This document shows, piece after piece, positions 34,061-42,981 of a DNA stretch of 64,000 nt. The notes under the pieces were generated by a model, which worked only from the letters and a program-made list of their open reading frames with translations, was not told the origin of the DNA and searched no databases. Position 1 is the first letter of the stretch. Each line of letters starts with the position of its first letter. A program made the translations under genes and the position numbers. The stretch covers positions 682,001 through 746,000 of the forward strand of contig NZ_KI911560.1 in NCBI RefSeq assembly GCF_000515275.1. Reading direction: 5' to 3'. The stretch comes from Methylophilus sp. 5 (GTDB lineage: Bacteria; Pseudomonadota; Gammaproteobacteria; Burkholderiales; Methylophilaceae).

Positions 34061-35719
34061 TTGCTCAATCTCTCCAAAGAACATATCACGGCCGGCAACC
34101 ACTACAATCGCTGGCTAGTCCCACCAGCGGCATTGGCGGTACACCTCTCAATCGGCATGGCTTATGGCTTTAGCGTGTTTTGGAAACCACTGGGCAACGC
34201 GCTCACTGGGCCAGATGGCAAACCAGTTGCTGCCTGCGCCGCTGGCGCCAGCACATTTGCCGACAAATTGGCTGGCACAGCCAAAGCGCTCACCGCCACC
34301 GACTGTAACTGGACCCAGTTTGACTTAGGCTGGATGTATACCCTGTTTTTTGTGCTGCTCGGCTGCTCGGCTGCTCTTTGGGGCGGCTGGCTGGAACGTG
34401 CAGGCCCGCGCAAAGCAGGCCTGGTTGCCATGCTTTGCTGGTGCGGTGGCTTGCTTATTTCTGCCCTCGGTGTGTATCAACACCAGTTGTGGATGATGTG
34501 GCTAGGCAGTGGCGTCATTGGCGGCATCGGCCTGGGGCTGGGTTATATTTCACCGGTCTCGACCCTGATTAAATGGTTTCCTGATCGCCGCGGCATGGCG
34601 ACTGGCCTGGCGATTATGGGCTTTGGCGGCGGCGCCATGATAGGCTCGCCACTGGCCACCAAGCTCATGAGCTTTTTTGCCACGCCAACTGCCCCTGGAG
34701 TGTGGCAAACCTTTGTCGTACTGGCCTTGATTTATGCGGTATTTATGACCTGCGGTTCACTGGGTTATCGCGTGCCCGCCGCCAACTGGAAACCGGCTGG
34801 CTGGACGCCGCCAGACACACAACACAACCGTTTAGTCGCCACACGGCACGTGCACTTAAAAAACGCACACAAAACGCCGCAGTTTTGGCTGCTTTGGCTC
34901 ATTTTATGCATGAATGTATCGGCCGCGATTGGCATTATTGGTGCCGCCGCGCCTATGTTGCAGGAAACGTTTGGCGGCGTGCTGATTGGCCAACCAACGC
35001 TTGGTTTTGCCGACATCAAGGCAGATGAAGCGCTCACAGCTGCCGCAGCAGCAGTAGGCGCCGGATTTGTCGGGCTGATTTCACTGTTTAATATTTTTGG
35101 CCGTATCGGCTGGGCCACCTCCTCAGACAAGCTGGGCCGTAAAACAACCTACTTCATCTTTTTTGTCCTCGGCATCATGATGTATATCTGCGGCACGTAC
35201 GCGGCCAACCACCATCAACTGGCCTTGTTCCTGCTGGTGTTTTGCATCATTGCCTCGATGTATGGCGGTGGTTTTGCAACAATCCCAGCCTATCTGGCTG
35301 ACTTGTTTGGTACCCAGTTTGTCGGCGCCATTCATGGTCGCCTGCTTACTGCCTGGTCCACTGCGGGCATTCTTGGCCCGGTGATTGTCAACTACCTGCA
35401 CGACGTGCGACTGGAAGCCAACGTCGCTTATGCGGATATTTATGCGCCTATCTTCATGACGCTGGCGGCACTCCTTGGGATTGGCTTTGTTGCCAACTTG
35501 CTGGTGCGGCCAGTCGCTGACAAATATTTCATGTCAGACAGCGAGCTAGCAGCAGAACAAAGTAGTGGCAAAACAACCGCTAACGAGACAGTGAGTGTTG
35601 GCCAAAATGACCAGAAAACGCCTGGCATCCTGGTCAAGCTGGCCTGGCTGGCGGTCCTGATTCCAATCAGCTACGGCATCTGGATGACGGTTCAAAAAGC
35701 CTGGTCATTATTCGCATAA
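34061..35719 (+). CDS. OFA-family MFS transporter (oxalate/formate antiporter-like)
   Basis: 552 residues, twelve membrane helices. The start is a TTG with AAGGG 8 nt upstream; no ATG gives the conserved first helix (RWLVPPAALAVHLSIGMAYGFSVFWKPL). MFS signatures: LGWMYTLFFVLLGCSAALWGGWLERAGPRKA, GLGLGYISPVSTLIKWFPDRRGMATGLAIMGFGGGA and GRIGWATSSDKLGRK. Typical for OFA proteins are long loops and a C-terminal extra helix (VKLAWLAVLIPISYGIWMTVQKAW). Substrates are small organic anions; the exact one is open. Confidence 0.88.
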   Translation: MLNLSKEHITAGNHYNRWLVPPAALAVHLSIGMAYGFSVFWKPLGNALTGPDGKPVAACAAGASTFADKLAGTAKALTATDCNWTQFDLGWMYTLFFVLLGCSAALWGGWLERAGPRKAGLVAMLCWCGGLLISALGVYQHQLWMMWLGSGVIGGIGLGLGYISPVSTLIKWFPDRRGMATGLAIMGFGGGAMIGSPLATKLMSFFATPTAPGVWQTFVVLALIYAVFMTCGSLGYRVPAANWKPAGWTPPDTQHNRLVATRHVHLKNAHKTPQFWLLWLILCMNVSAAIGIIGAAAPMLQETFGGVLIGQPTLGFADIKADEALTAAAAAVGAGFVGLISLFNIFGRIGWATSSDKLGRKTTYFIFFVLGIMMYICGTYAANHHQLALFLLVFCIIASMYGGGFATIPAYLADLFGTQFVGAIHGRLLTAWSTAGILGPVIVNYLHDVRLEANVAYADIYAPIFMTLAALLGIGFVANLLVRPVADKYFMSDSELAAEQSSGKTTANETVSVGQNDQKTPGILVKLAWLAVLIPISYGIWMTVQKAWSLFA

Positions 35720-35779
35720 TCCGCAAGCTGGCGGTTTGGGTTAAAATAGCGCTTTATGTTTTAACCCACGGATGCACAA

Positions 35780-36229
35780 GTGAACAAAATTGCCCAAAAT
35801 CTGGACGGTGCCGGTAAAAAAATCGGTATCGTTCTCTCTCGCTTTAATGAAAATATTGGCGCAGGTTTGCTGCAAGCCTGCGAACAAGAACTGCTCAAAC
35901 TGGGCGTAAAAGCGGAAGATATCACCCTGGCGACCGTGCCTGGCGCGCTAGAAACACCCTTGATTTTGCAACATATGGCGTTAACAGAAGAGTTTGATGC
36001 GCTGATTGCCATTGGCGCGATTATTCGCGGTGAAACCTACCACTTTGAAGTGGTCTCTAACGAGTCTGCCCGCGGTATTTCAGAAGTGCAACGCGACACC
36101 GGCGTGCCGGTTGCCAACGCTATTTTGACCACAGAAAACGACGAACAAGCAGAAGTGCGCGTTGCCATTAAAGGCGCTGAGGCAGCACAAGCCGCCATTG
36201 AAATGGCAAATTTAGTGAGCGCACTATGA
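35780..36229 (+). CDS. ribH: 6,7-dimethyl-8-ribityllumazine synthase
   Basis: 149 residues, starting at a GTG because the nearby ATG is out of frame and closes quickly. RibH condenses the ribityl-pyrimidine and dihydroxybutanone phosphate before riboflavin. Motifs: IGIVLSRFNENIGAGLL, ATVPGALETPLILQHM, ALIAIGAIIRGETYHFEVVSNESARG (active-site His) and PVANAILTTENDEQAEVR. The nusB gene overlaps its stop by 4 nt, the common ribH-nusB pairing. Confidence 0.97.
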   Translation: MNKIAQNLDGAGKKIGIVLSRFNENIGAGLLQACEQELLKLGVKAEDITLATVPGALETPLILQHMALTEEFDALIAIGAIIRGETYHFEVVSNESARGISEVQRDTGVPVANAILTTENDEQAEVRVAIKGAEAAQAAIEMANLVSAL

Positions 36230-36705
36230 GTGAAGATAAAGCAGCGCTAAATCAGGGCCAGGCTGCACCGGCCAAAAGCAAAGGCAGCAAAAATCGTCGT
36301 AAATCGCGCGAGCTGGCACTCAAAGCACTCTATCGCAATCGCATGAACGCTGGTGATGTGAAACAACTGCGCCTGGATAGCCTGGACGACCCTGATTACT
36401 TTAAAGCGGACGAGACTTACTTCAAACTGCTACTGACTGGCGTACTCGATCACACCACCGACATTGATGCCATGATCAGCCAGTTTATTGACCGCCAGCT
36501 AGAAGAGCTGAGCCCGATTGAACATGCTATTTTGCGCATTTCCGGTTACGAACTCATGTTTGATGTGAGCATTCCTTACCGCGTTGCCATTAACGAAGGC
36601 GTTGAGCTGGCCAAAGCCTATGGTGGCATTGATGGCCACAAATACATTAACGGCGTGCTGGATAAAATTGCGGCCCAGGTCAGACCACACGAGTTCAAGC
36701 GCTAA
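36226..36705 (+). CDS. nusB: Transcription antitermination protein NusB
   Basis: 159 residues. NusB binds boxA RNA with NusE/S10 for rRNA antitermination. A Lys/Ser-rich N-terminal extension (KSKGSKNRRKSRELALKALY) precedes the all-helical core. Motifs: FKLLLTGVLDHTTDIDAMI, LSPIEHAILRISGYELMF, SIPYRVAINEGVELAKAYGG and HKYINGVLDKIA. It is translationally coupled to ribH and followed by a terminator. Confidence 0.97.
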   Translation: MSEDKAALNQGQAAPAKSKGSKNRRKSRELALKALYRNRMNAGDVKQLRLDSLDDPDYFKADETYFKLLLTGVLDHTTDIDAMISQFIDRQLEELSPIEHAILRISGYELMFDVSIPYRVAINEGVELAKAYGGIDGHKYINGVLDKIAAQVRPHEFKR

Positions 36706-36723
36706 TCGCTGACGCATGAATAT

Positions 36724-36752
36724 AAAAAAGCCCTGAACACAGGGCTTTTTTA
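36724..36752. terminator. Bidirectional rho-independent terminator between nusB and the GGDEF gene
   Basis: AAAAAAGCCCTG-AACA-CAGGGCTTTTTT hairpin with A-tract and T-tract, 19 nt after the nusB stop and 22 nt before the convergent gene's stop. Confidence 0.9.
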
Positions 36753-36773
36753 TTGGGTGCATGATGCATGTGC

Positions 36774-39623
36774 TCACACTAAATCAATGTGATAGCGATT
36801 TCTGCCAGCGCCTTTGGCTTCATACATCGCCTGATCTGCCTTTTTCATCCACTCTACCACCGCCACCTGCACGCCTTCGGCACACACGGCAACACCAACG
36901 CTGGCACCAATCTGAATGGTATGGGCGTTGACGTGAACGGGCTGCACAAAACTTTGCATGACTTTTTGAGCCACACGCTCAGCATCTTCGGGCTGCTTTA
37001 AGGCAGGTAACAGAATCACAAATTCGTCGCCCCCCAGCCTGGAGACGGTATCGCCCTGGCGCAAGCAGCTTTGCAAGCGCACCGCCACTTCTTTCAACAG
37101 GCCATCGCCTACATCATGCCCCAGCGTATCGTTGATATGCTTAAAGTGGTCAATATCCAGAAACAGCAGCGCCGCAACCTGACGAACATGTTGTCGCTGG
37201 GCATACACTTCATGCAACCTGGTGAGCAACATTCTGCGATTAGGCAAGCCGGTCAATGCATCAAAATAAGCCTCTTGGGTAACTTCGTCATATTGATGCT
37301 TACGTGCAGTAATATCTTCGATCTGGGCAATAAAATACTGTGGTGCATGCTCTTCATCACGAAAAATAGACACCGACAATTGCACCCACACCAGTGTTTT
37401 ATCCTGACGAATATAGCGCTTTTCCATTTGATAGGCGTTGATGTCACCTGCCAGCAGTTGCTGTACATACTGTAAATCTTTGGCTAAATCGTCAGCATGC
37501 GTAATCTCCTGAAAGGTGGTCGCCAGCAGCACCTCATTACGATAACCGACAATATTACACAAAGCCTGATTCACCTTGGTAAAGCGTCCTTCGAGCGAAA
37601 CGATTGCCATGCCAATGGGTGCAAACTCCATAATCTCGCGAAAGCTTTTTTCACTGGCACGCAACGCAGACTCGGTTTTTTTGCGCGAACTGATGTCATC
37701 AAACACCACCACCGCACCACTGACCTGGCCATCGCGCACAATCGGCACCGAGGTCACATCAATATGAATGGGCTGGCCATCCTGTCGCCATAACACTTCA
37801 TCTGATGTTTTAACCACCTGGCCACTGTTCATGACATTGCACAATAAGCACGCATGTTCGGCATAGTGCGAATGATCCGCTTTTTTATAATGGAACAAGA
37901 CATGGGCATTTTTACCTAGCAATGTGTCTTGATCTCTGCCTAGCAAACGCTGCGCTTCAGGGTTGATAAATGTAATCGCACCAGAAAGATCAGTGACATA
38001 AATACCCTCACCCAACGTGTCGGTAATCTCCTGAAATCTGGCGGCGCTCTCCTTGAGTGCCAGTGTCTTTTCATTCACCAGCGCGACCACCCTGGCGGTA
38101 TAGCCGGTGCCCATCAGCAAAATCGCCCCCACCAGCCCGGTACAAAAAATCCCCACTGCCAGCATGCTCCAGCTTTGCCAGCCCCGATGCCGGGCGTAAT
38201 AGTGATTAGAAGGCGAGATATCAAGCCGGTAATGCCTGGTGCCAAATTTAAAGTCACGACTAAATACCACATCAGACTGCTCATCGGTGACTGCGGCATA
38301 CACAACGGCCTGGCTTTCAGCCTCGACCAGGCGCACATTCAACAATGCCTGCGTAGGTGCAAACAAAGCCCCAAAAAAATCCTTTGAGACCAACACGGTC
38401 TGCACCACACCCTCATAGCGGTGCCCGCGTACCGGATACATCAACAATAGGCCGGTTTCATGGCCAGAATGCAGGTAAAGCTGGATAGGCTCGGTAACGG
38501 CAGTGGTGTTTTGCTTGAAGGCCTGCAAAATAGTGACCTTACGATTATCCAGCGAGGCCAAATCAAAACCGACCACACGTTGTGACTGGGCCGTGTTTGG
38601 CTCGATATAGGTCAACGGAAAATAATAAGGCCGTGTTTTTGCGCTACGCCATTCGTTATCCGGGCCTGGTTCTCTGATATCAAACCCAGGCAATTCTGAC
38701 TGCATCTGCGCCACAAAATTGGCGCGCTCAGCCCGGCTGACTTTAGGCACCCACTCAATGGCGTAAATCATGGGGTACTTATCCAGCGTGACTTTCACAA
38801 AGCTGCGAAAATCGCTTTGGCTAATGTCGGCCTTAGGATAAGTAAACAAAGCGCTGATTTGCGCCAGCACGGCCTCTTGCGACTCTAGGCGCACCCGCAG
38901 TTGCTCCGACAATTGGCTGGCAAGGCCATCAAACTCGGTCAACGACTCTTTTCGCTCCCACCTGCTGGCCGTGATAAAAGCCACCACCAGCAAGGCAAAC
39001 AATATCAGCATGGGCACCGCGACCGTTTGCAGGCGTTTTCGCCATAATGGCCGTGGCTGGCCAAGCACCACCAGCGTGAATGGCAGCATCACCATCAGCC
39101 CCAAAAAGTCGCCAACCCACCATGATAGCCAGCTGGTGAATAAATGATGCTGATCCACCTGGCCTAGCATAAACAAACCAGCGACTGACAAGCTGGCACT
39201 GACCAGACAAACCAGCGGCGCATAAAGCAAAAAAGAGATGACCTCTCTGGGCGAATCTAATGTGGTGGGATAAGCGATGTTGCGGCGTAGCCAAAGGCCA
39301 CCGCATAAGGCCTGTATCGTTGAAGCAGCCGCGATCAATAGCGCTACGGCGAGCCCGATGCCGCTGAAAGAATGATGGGTAGCATAACCGACCCAAAGAT
39401 TGAGTATGAATGATCCGCAAAAAATAGCGGGCAGTGCGCGCTGACCAACAATATAGGCCACTGCAATAGCGATACCGGCAGGTGGAAAAATAGCGGAAGC
39501 ATAGCCAGGTGGCACGGCCAGCATCAAGCCTAGCTTGCCCGTGATGATGTAAATCAACACCAGCGCCAAGCTAAAAAGAATGCGTCTACGGTGAGTGGAG
39601 AGTCCTGGCGACATTAACAACAA
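36774..39623 (-). CDS. Diguanylate cyclase with MASE1, CHASE and two PAS domains
   Basis: 949 residues. Domain order: an N-terminal MASE1 membrane sensor (about 15-215, GKLGLMLAVPPGYASAIFPPAGIAIA), a periplasmic CHASE domain (about 230-470, FPLTYIEPNTAQSQRVVGFDLAS), another membrane helix (about 490), PAS1 (about 520-640, with a CxxC-like HACLLCNVM in its middle), PAS2/PAC (about 650-775) and GGDEF (about 780-945). The active-site motif RLGGDEFVILLP is intact, and the inhibitory RxxD site (RQGD, five residues before GGDEF) is kept. No EAL domain. It should make cyclic di-GMP in response to an extracytoplasmic ligand. Confidence 0.93.
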   Translation of the reverse strand: MLLMSPGLSTHRRRILFSLALVLIYIITGKLGLMLAVPPGYASAIFPPAGIAIAVAYIVGQRALPAIFCGSFILNLWVGYATHHSFSGIGLAVALLIAAASTIQALCGGLWLRRNIAYPTTLDSPREVISFLLYAPLVCLVSASLSVAGLFMLGQVDQHHLFTSWLSWWVGDFLGLMVMLPFTLVVLGQPRPLWRKRLQTVAVPMLILFALLVVAFITASRWERKESLTEFDGLASQLSEQLRVRLESQEAVLAQISALFTYPKADISQSDFRSFVKVTLDKYPMIYAIEWVPKVSRAERANFVAQMQSELPGFDIREPGPDNEWRSAKTRPYYFPLTYIEPNTAQSQRVVGFDLASLDNRKVTILQAFKQNTTAVTEPIQLYLHSGHETGLLLMYPVRGHRYEGVVQTVLVSKDFFGALFAPTQALLNVRLVEAESQAVVYAAVTDEQSDVVFSRDFKFGTRHYRLDISPSNHYYARHRGWQSWSMLAVGIFCTGLVGAILLMGTGYTARVVALVNEKTLALKESAARFQEITDTLGEGIYVTDLSGAITFINPEAQRLLGRDQDTLLGKNAHVLFHYKKADHSHYAEHACLLCNVMNSGQVVKTSDEVLWRQDGQPIHIDVTSVPIVRDGQVSGAVVVFDDISSRKKTESALRASEKSFREIMEFAPIGMAIVSLEGRFTKVNQALCNIVGYRNEVLLATTFQEITHADDLAKDLQYVQQLLAGDINAYQMEKRYIRQDKTLVWVQLSVSIFRDEEHAPQYFIAQIEDITARKHQYDEVTQEAYFDALTGLPNRRMLLTRLHEVYAQRQHVRQVAALLFLDIDHFKHINDTLGHDVGDGLLKEVAVRLQSCLRQGDTVSRLGGDEFVILLPALKQPEDAERVAQKVMQSFVQPVHVNAHTIQIGASVGVAVCAEGVQVAVVEWMKKADQAMYEAKGAGRNRYHIDLV

Positions 39624-39775
39624 TATTCAATCATGGTGCAAAGTAAATCGGTGAATAAAAAGATGCGTCTATTCAACGACAAGCGTAACACGCGAGTCTG
39701 ACCAATCATGGCAGGAATTAAATCCCTAATTGGTGTTATTTCTGCCTTATCGCAACAGGCAAGGCATGCGTAAGG

Positions 39776-40522
39776 CTAGGTCAGCAATGACAGCGTATAT
39801 GGCTGCAATCCATGCTGATCGTGGCGTGCACATACTGCCTGGTCATGCCAGTCACCCAGCACCATGCGCTCACAGACATGGCCGTCAATTTCCAGTCTAT
39901 GGCTGCCTGGCCTGTGTGTATGCCCGTGCAACAACACATCTGGATAGTGATATTCGCGCAGCAAGGCGGTCACCGCGGTGGCGTTCACATCCATGATGTC
40001 CATGCTATAGCTGGCTTTGTTTTGTGTGCTTTGCTGACGCGCATGCTCAGCAAAGGCCAAGCGCGCCGTGAGTGGCTGCGCCAAAAAAGCCTGCTGCCAC
40101 TGCGTGCTACGCACTTGTGTACGAAACTGCTGATAAGCCACATCGTCAGTGCACAGCGCATCACCATGGCTCAAAAGAACACGTGTGTCTCCCCATATCA
40201 GCAACGTGGGATCGGGCAACAACTGCAACCCGCAAGCAAGTGCAAAGTGTTGCCCAATTAAAAAATCGCGATTGCCGTGCATAAAGTAGAGCTTAACGCC
40301 ACGGTCCGCGAGCGCACGCAACGTTTGCACAATCGGCACAAACTCAGCGCCATGCTGCGGGTGGTCGAGGATATCATCACCCACCCAGACCTCAACAAAG
40401 TCACCGAGGATATACAGCGCCTCGGCCTTTACCACCTCGGTGCGCAACCAATGCAAAAAAGCCTGCGTTACCGCAGGCCTTTGCGCACATAAGTGCAGAT
40501 CAGAAATGATCCAGGTGGTCAT
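39776..40522 (-). CDS. lpxH: UDP-2,3-diacylglucosamine diphosphatase
   Basis: 248 residues, calcineurin-like phosphoesterase of lipid A synthesis. Metal-binding motifs: WIISDLHLCAQRP (DxH), LYILGDFVEVWVGDD (GD; the family usually has GDLFE), FMHGNRDFLIG (GNRD), LLSHGDALCTDD and VLLHGHTHRPGSHRL (GHTH). It hydrolyses UDP-diacylglucosamine to lipid X. It lies just downstream of ppiB, the arrangement found in E. coli and many betaproteobacteria. Confidence 0.95.
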   Translation of the reverse strand: MTTWIISDLHLCAQRPAVTQAFLHWLRTEVVKAEALYILGDFVEVWVGDDILDHPQHGAEFVPIVQTLRALADRGVKLYFMHGNRDFLIGQHFALACGLQLLPDPTLLIWGDTRVLLSHGDALCTDDVAYQQFRTQVRSTQWQQAFLAQPLTARLAFAEHARQQSTQNKASYSMDIMDVNATAVTALLREYHYPDVLLHGHTHRPGSHRLEIDGHVCERMVLGDWHDQAVCARHDQHGLQPYTLSLLT

Positions 40523-40525
40523 GCC

Positions 40526-41020
40526 TTAGGCAACCACAACGGCTTTTTCGATGATCACTGGATCCACTGGCACGTCTTGGTGACCTGCGCGATTAGTGGT
40601 TGGCACTGCTTTGATTTTATCAACAATGTCCATCCCTTCAACCACTTTACCGAACACACAGTATCCCCAGCCCTGGCTGGTGGGTGCAGTGAAGTTGAGG
40701 AAGTCGTTATCTTTTACGTTGATAAAAAACTGTGCAGAAGCTGAATCCGGCACCATGGTGCGGGCCATGGCCAAGGTGTATTTGTCGTTAGACAAACCGT
40801 TATCAGCCTCATTTTTGATGGTGGCATCAGTCGCTTTTTGCTTCATGTTGGTGTCAAAACCGCCACCTTGAATCATGAAGTCGTTAATCACGCGATGAAA
40901 CACCACGCCATCATAAAAGCCTTTTTCCACGTAGCTCAAAAAGTTAGCCACGGTAATCGGGGCTTTTTCTGCGTTGAGTTCGATCGTAATATCGCCGAAA
41001 TTGGTAGTCAGTTTGACCAA
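40526..41020 (-). CDS. ppiB: Cytoplasmic peptidyl-prolyl cis-trans isomerase B (cyclophilin)
   Basis: 164 residues, no signal peptide. Cyclophilin motifs: [48 protein letters not shown] (catalytic Arg), [28 protein letters not shown] and [22 protein letters not shown]. It follows the exported cyclophilin gene by 46 nt and precedes lpxH by 3 nt. Confidence 0.96.
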   Translation of the reverse strand: MVKLTTNFGDITIELNAEKAPITVANFLSYVEKGFYDGVVFHRVINDFMIQGGGFDTNMKQKATDATIKNEADNGLSNDKYTLAMARTMVPDSASAQFFINVKDNDFLNFTAPTSQGWGYCVFGKVVEGMDIVDKIKAVPTTNRAGHQDVPVDPVIIEKAVVVA

Positions 41021-41066
41021 AATATTCTCCGTTTATTGAGGGTGATGCTAGTTATTTTGATGATAG

Positions 41067-41636
41067 TTACTTGGTAGTCACTATCGTTGCACGTTTAATG
41101 ATGACCGAGCGAATCGGCACATCCGAAAAACCGCGCTGATTGCCAGTTGGCAAATTGCTGATTTTAAAAACCACATCCATACCAGACACCACTTTGCCAA
41201 ACACGCAATAACCGATGCGGTCTGGCTCGGGGCTGCTGTAATCCAGAAATTGGTTGTCGGCCACGTTAACAAAAAACTGCGCAGTCGCAGAGTTAGGATC
41301 TTGCGTGCGGGCCATGGCAATGGTGCCAGTCTGGTTCACCAAACCATTACCGGCTTCATTCACCACTGGCGCACGCGTTGGCTTCTCAGTAAGCTCACGA
41401 TCAAAGCCACCGCCCTGAATCATGAAGCGGCCAATCACACGGTGAAAAATGGTATTGGTATAAAAACCATCTTTCACATACTGTAAAAAGTTTTCGACCG
41501 TTTTAGGCGCTTTGTCAGCGTAAACCTCCACTGCAAAGTTACCCTGATTGGTTTCAAACATCACTTGCGTTGCCGCATTAGCCACACCCACGGCAGCCAG
41601 CAGGCAACACCCTAACATCCAAGACAACATACGCAT
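41067..41636 (-). CDS. ppiA: Exported peptidyl-prolyl cis-trans isomerase A (cyclophilin)
   Basis: 189 residues from the ATG at 41634-41636, which overlaps the L,D-transpeptidase stop (ATGA) and has GAAGGA 8-9 nt upstream; the frame is open 10 codons further. A signal peptide MRMLSWMLGCCLLAAVGVANA targets it to the periplasm. Cyclophilin motifs: [68 protein letters not shown] and [14 protein letters not shown]. Confidence 0.95.
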   Translation of the reverse strand: MRMLSWMLGCCLLAAVGVANAATQVMFETNQGNFAVEVYADKAPKTVENFLQYVKDGFYTNTIFHRVIGRFMIQGGGFDRELTEKPTRAPVVNEAGNGLVNQTGTIAMARTQDPNSATAQFFVNVADNQFLDYSSPEPDRIGYCVFGKVVSGMDVVFKISNLPTGNQRGFSDVPIRSVIIKRATIVTTK

Positions 41637-42868
41637 CAGGCTGATCCTTCGTACAAAATTTTCCATTCACCATTCTCCTGCACCCAGTACTGTCGTTTTT
41701 TCATGACATTACGTAAGGCAGCACTCACATATTCCTGCTCAAAATCTACGACCACCATATTGCGCTTGGAGTTCGGATAAGTGAACATGCTGACCTCAGT
41801 CAGGTTGACACTCACTTTAGGTTTGGCGGCCTGAATCTGGCGCTTATAGCTAGCCCAGCGCGACAAATCACCCTCAGAATAGAAGAAGTCGCTGGTGTAA
41901 TGCGACAGGTAAGCCTCGGTATTTTGCGCCGCCCAATCTTTGCGCCAGTGCTCAATGGCTGATTTCAAGTCAGTCTTAGCACGATCTTGCTGACGCAAGG
42001 CATCAGGATTCACCCACTGAAAATTGACACCAATCACCACCGGCGTATTGCCGACCTGCAACACCTCTTGCAAGGCCTTCATGTCCGGGTTAGACAACAC
42101 CACACAACCATCACTGGCACGTGGCGGGCGGCTGTAAGTATCCCTGGGCGTACCGTGAATCCATATTCCAGAGCCAGTTTTACGCTCGTAGCTATCGATT
42201 TCATTAGGATAATTCAGTGGATAGGCAGCATCGCCATACAAGTCCGGCAACGGGCGATTGAGTTTGCGCGAGGCAAAGTAAACACCGATCGGCGTGCGTT
42301 TATCGCCCTGGTCTTTTTTACCGATGCCGTTTTTACCAATGGTGACATAGTAGTCGGCGAGATAGCGCAACACATCGCCCTCGCCTTTTTCATACACATA
42401 CAAGCGTGAACGCGCCGTATCGACAAACAAAACGTGGCTTTGTTTTTCTGACAACTCGACCAGCATATTGGGCTGCGTCAAGCCACGATTGCGGTCAAAA
42501 TAGTTGCGGATACGGATTTCCGCTTCTTCTTTGAAATCCTGAATTCTGGTGACATCGGCCACATTGGCATCACCAAAATTGTTTAATATGCGGGCTTTGG
42601 CAGAGAGCAAATCGCCATGAATTAAATGCGCAAGGGCAAAATTGGGGGAGATCGTCAACAACTGATCAACGTAATCCAGCGCTTGTTGCAAGCGGCCTTC
42701 TTTAATCGATTGCAGAGCTTGCACCAGCATGCGTTCAACCGCATTGGTGTTCTTATTTTGGACAAACAAACGCGCAGTTAACGCCTCATGGTTAACCGCG
42801 GTTGCATTCCAAGGCAATAGCGCAGCACTGACAAACGCAATATAGCAGTACTTTCTTAAACTCCTCAT
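41636..42868 (-). CDS. L,D-transpeptidase (YkuD) with TPR-like N-terminus and Cds6-type C-terminal domain
   Basis: 410 residues from the ATG at 42866-42868. A signal peptide (RKYCYIAFVSAALLPWNATA) and a short TPR-like helical region (about 45-125) precede the YkuD domain (about 150-300). The catalytic motif is WIHGTPRDTYSRPPRASDGCVVLSN with the His and Cys of L,D-transpeptidases. The last about 110 residues are an NTF2/SnoaL-like domain (HWRKDWAAQNTEAYLSHYTSDF) shared with the TPR gene upstream. A TATAAT at 42876-42881 lies 7 nt before the ATG and no Shine-Dalgarno is seen, so a leaderless message is possible. It should form or attach 3-3 cross-links or lipoproteins in peptidoglycan. Confidence 0.9.
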   Translation of the reverse strand: MRSLRKYCYIAFVSAALLPWNATAVNHEALTARLFVQNKNTNAVERMLVQALQSIKEGRLQQALDYVDQLLTISPNFALAHLIHGDLLSAKARILNNFGDANVADVTRIQDFKEEAEIRIRNYFDRNRGLTQPNMLVELSEKQSHVLFVDTARSRLYVYEKGEGDVLRYLADYYVTIGKNGIGKKDQGDKRTPIGVYFASRKLNRPLPDLYGDAAYPLNYPNEIDSYERKTGSGIWIHGTPRDTYSRPPRASDGCVVLSNPDMKALQEVLQVGNTPVVIGVNFQWVNPDALRQQDRAKTDLKSAIEHWRKDWAAQNTEAYLSHYTSDFFYSEGDLSRWASYKRQIQAAKPKVSVNLTEVSMFTYPNSKRNMVVVDFEQEYVSAALRNVMKKRQYWVQENGEWKILYEGSA

Positions 42869-42981
42869 ACCGATATTATACATTTTTTTAATTAAATTCT
42901 TGTGCGCTTAACCAGCCAAATTCGCCCCTTATTTAGCGTTTTTACAGGTGTTTCACCTATCGCGGCACGCCTAGAATTAAC

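Noticed and set aside
36774..39623. Bifunctional GGDEF-EAL protein
   Set aside because: The protein ends directly after the GGDEF domain; no EAL motif follows.
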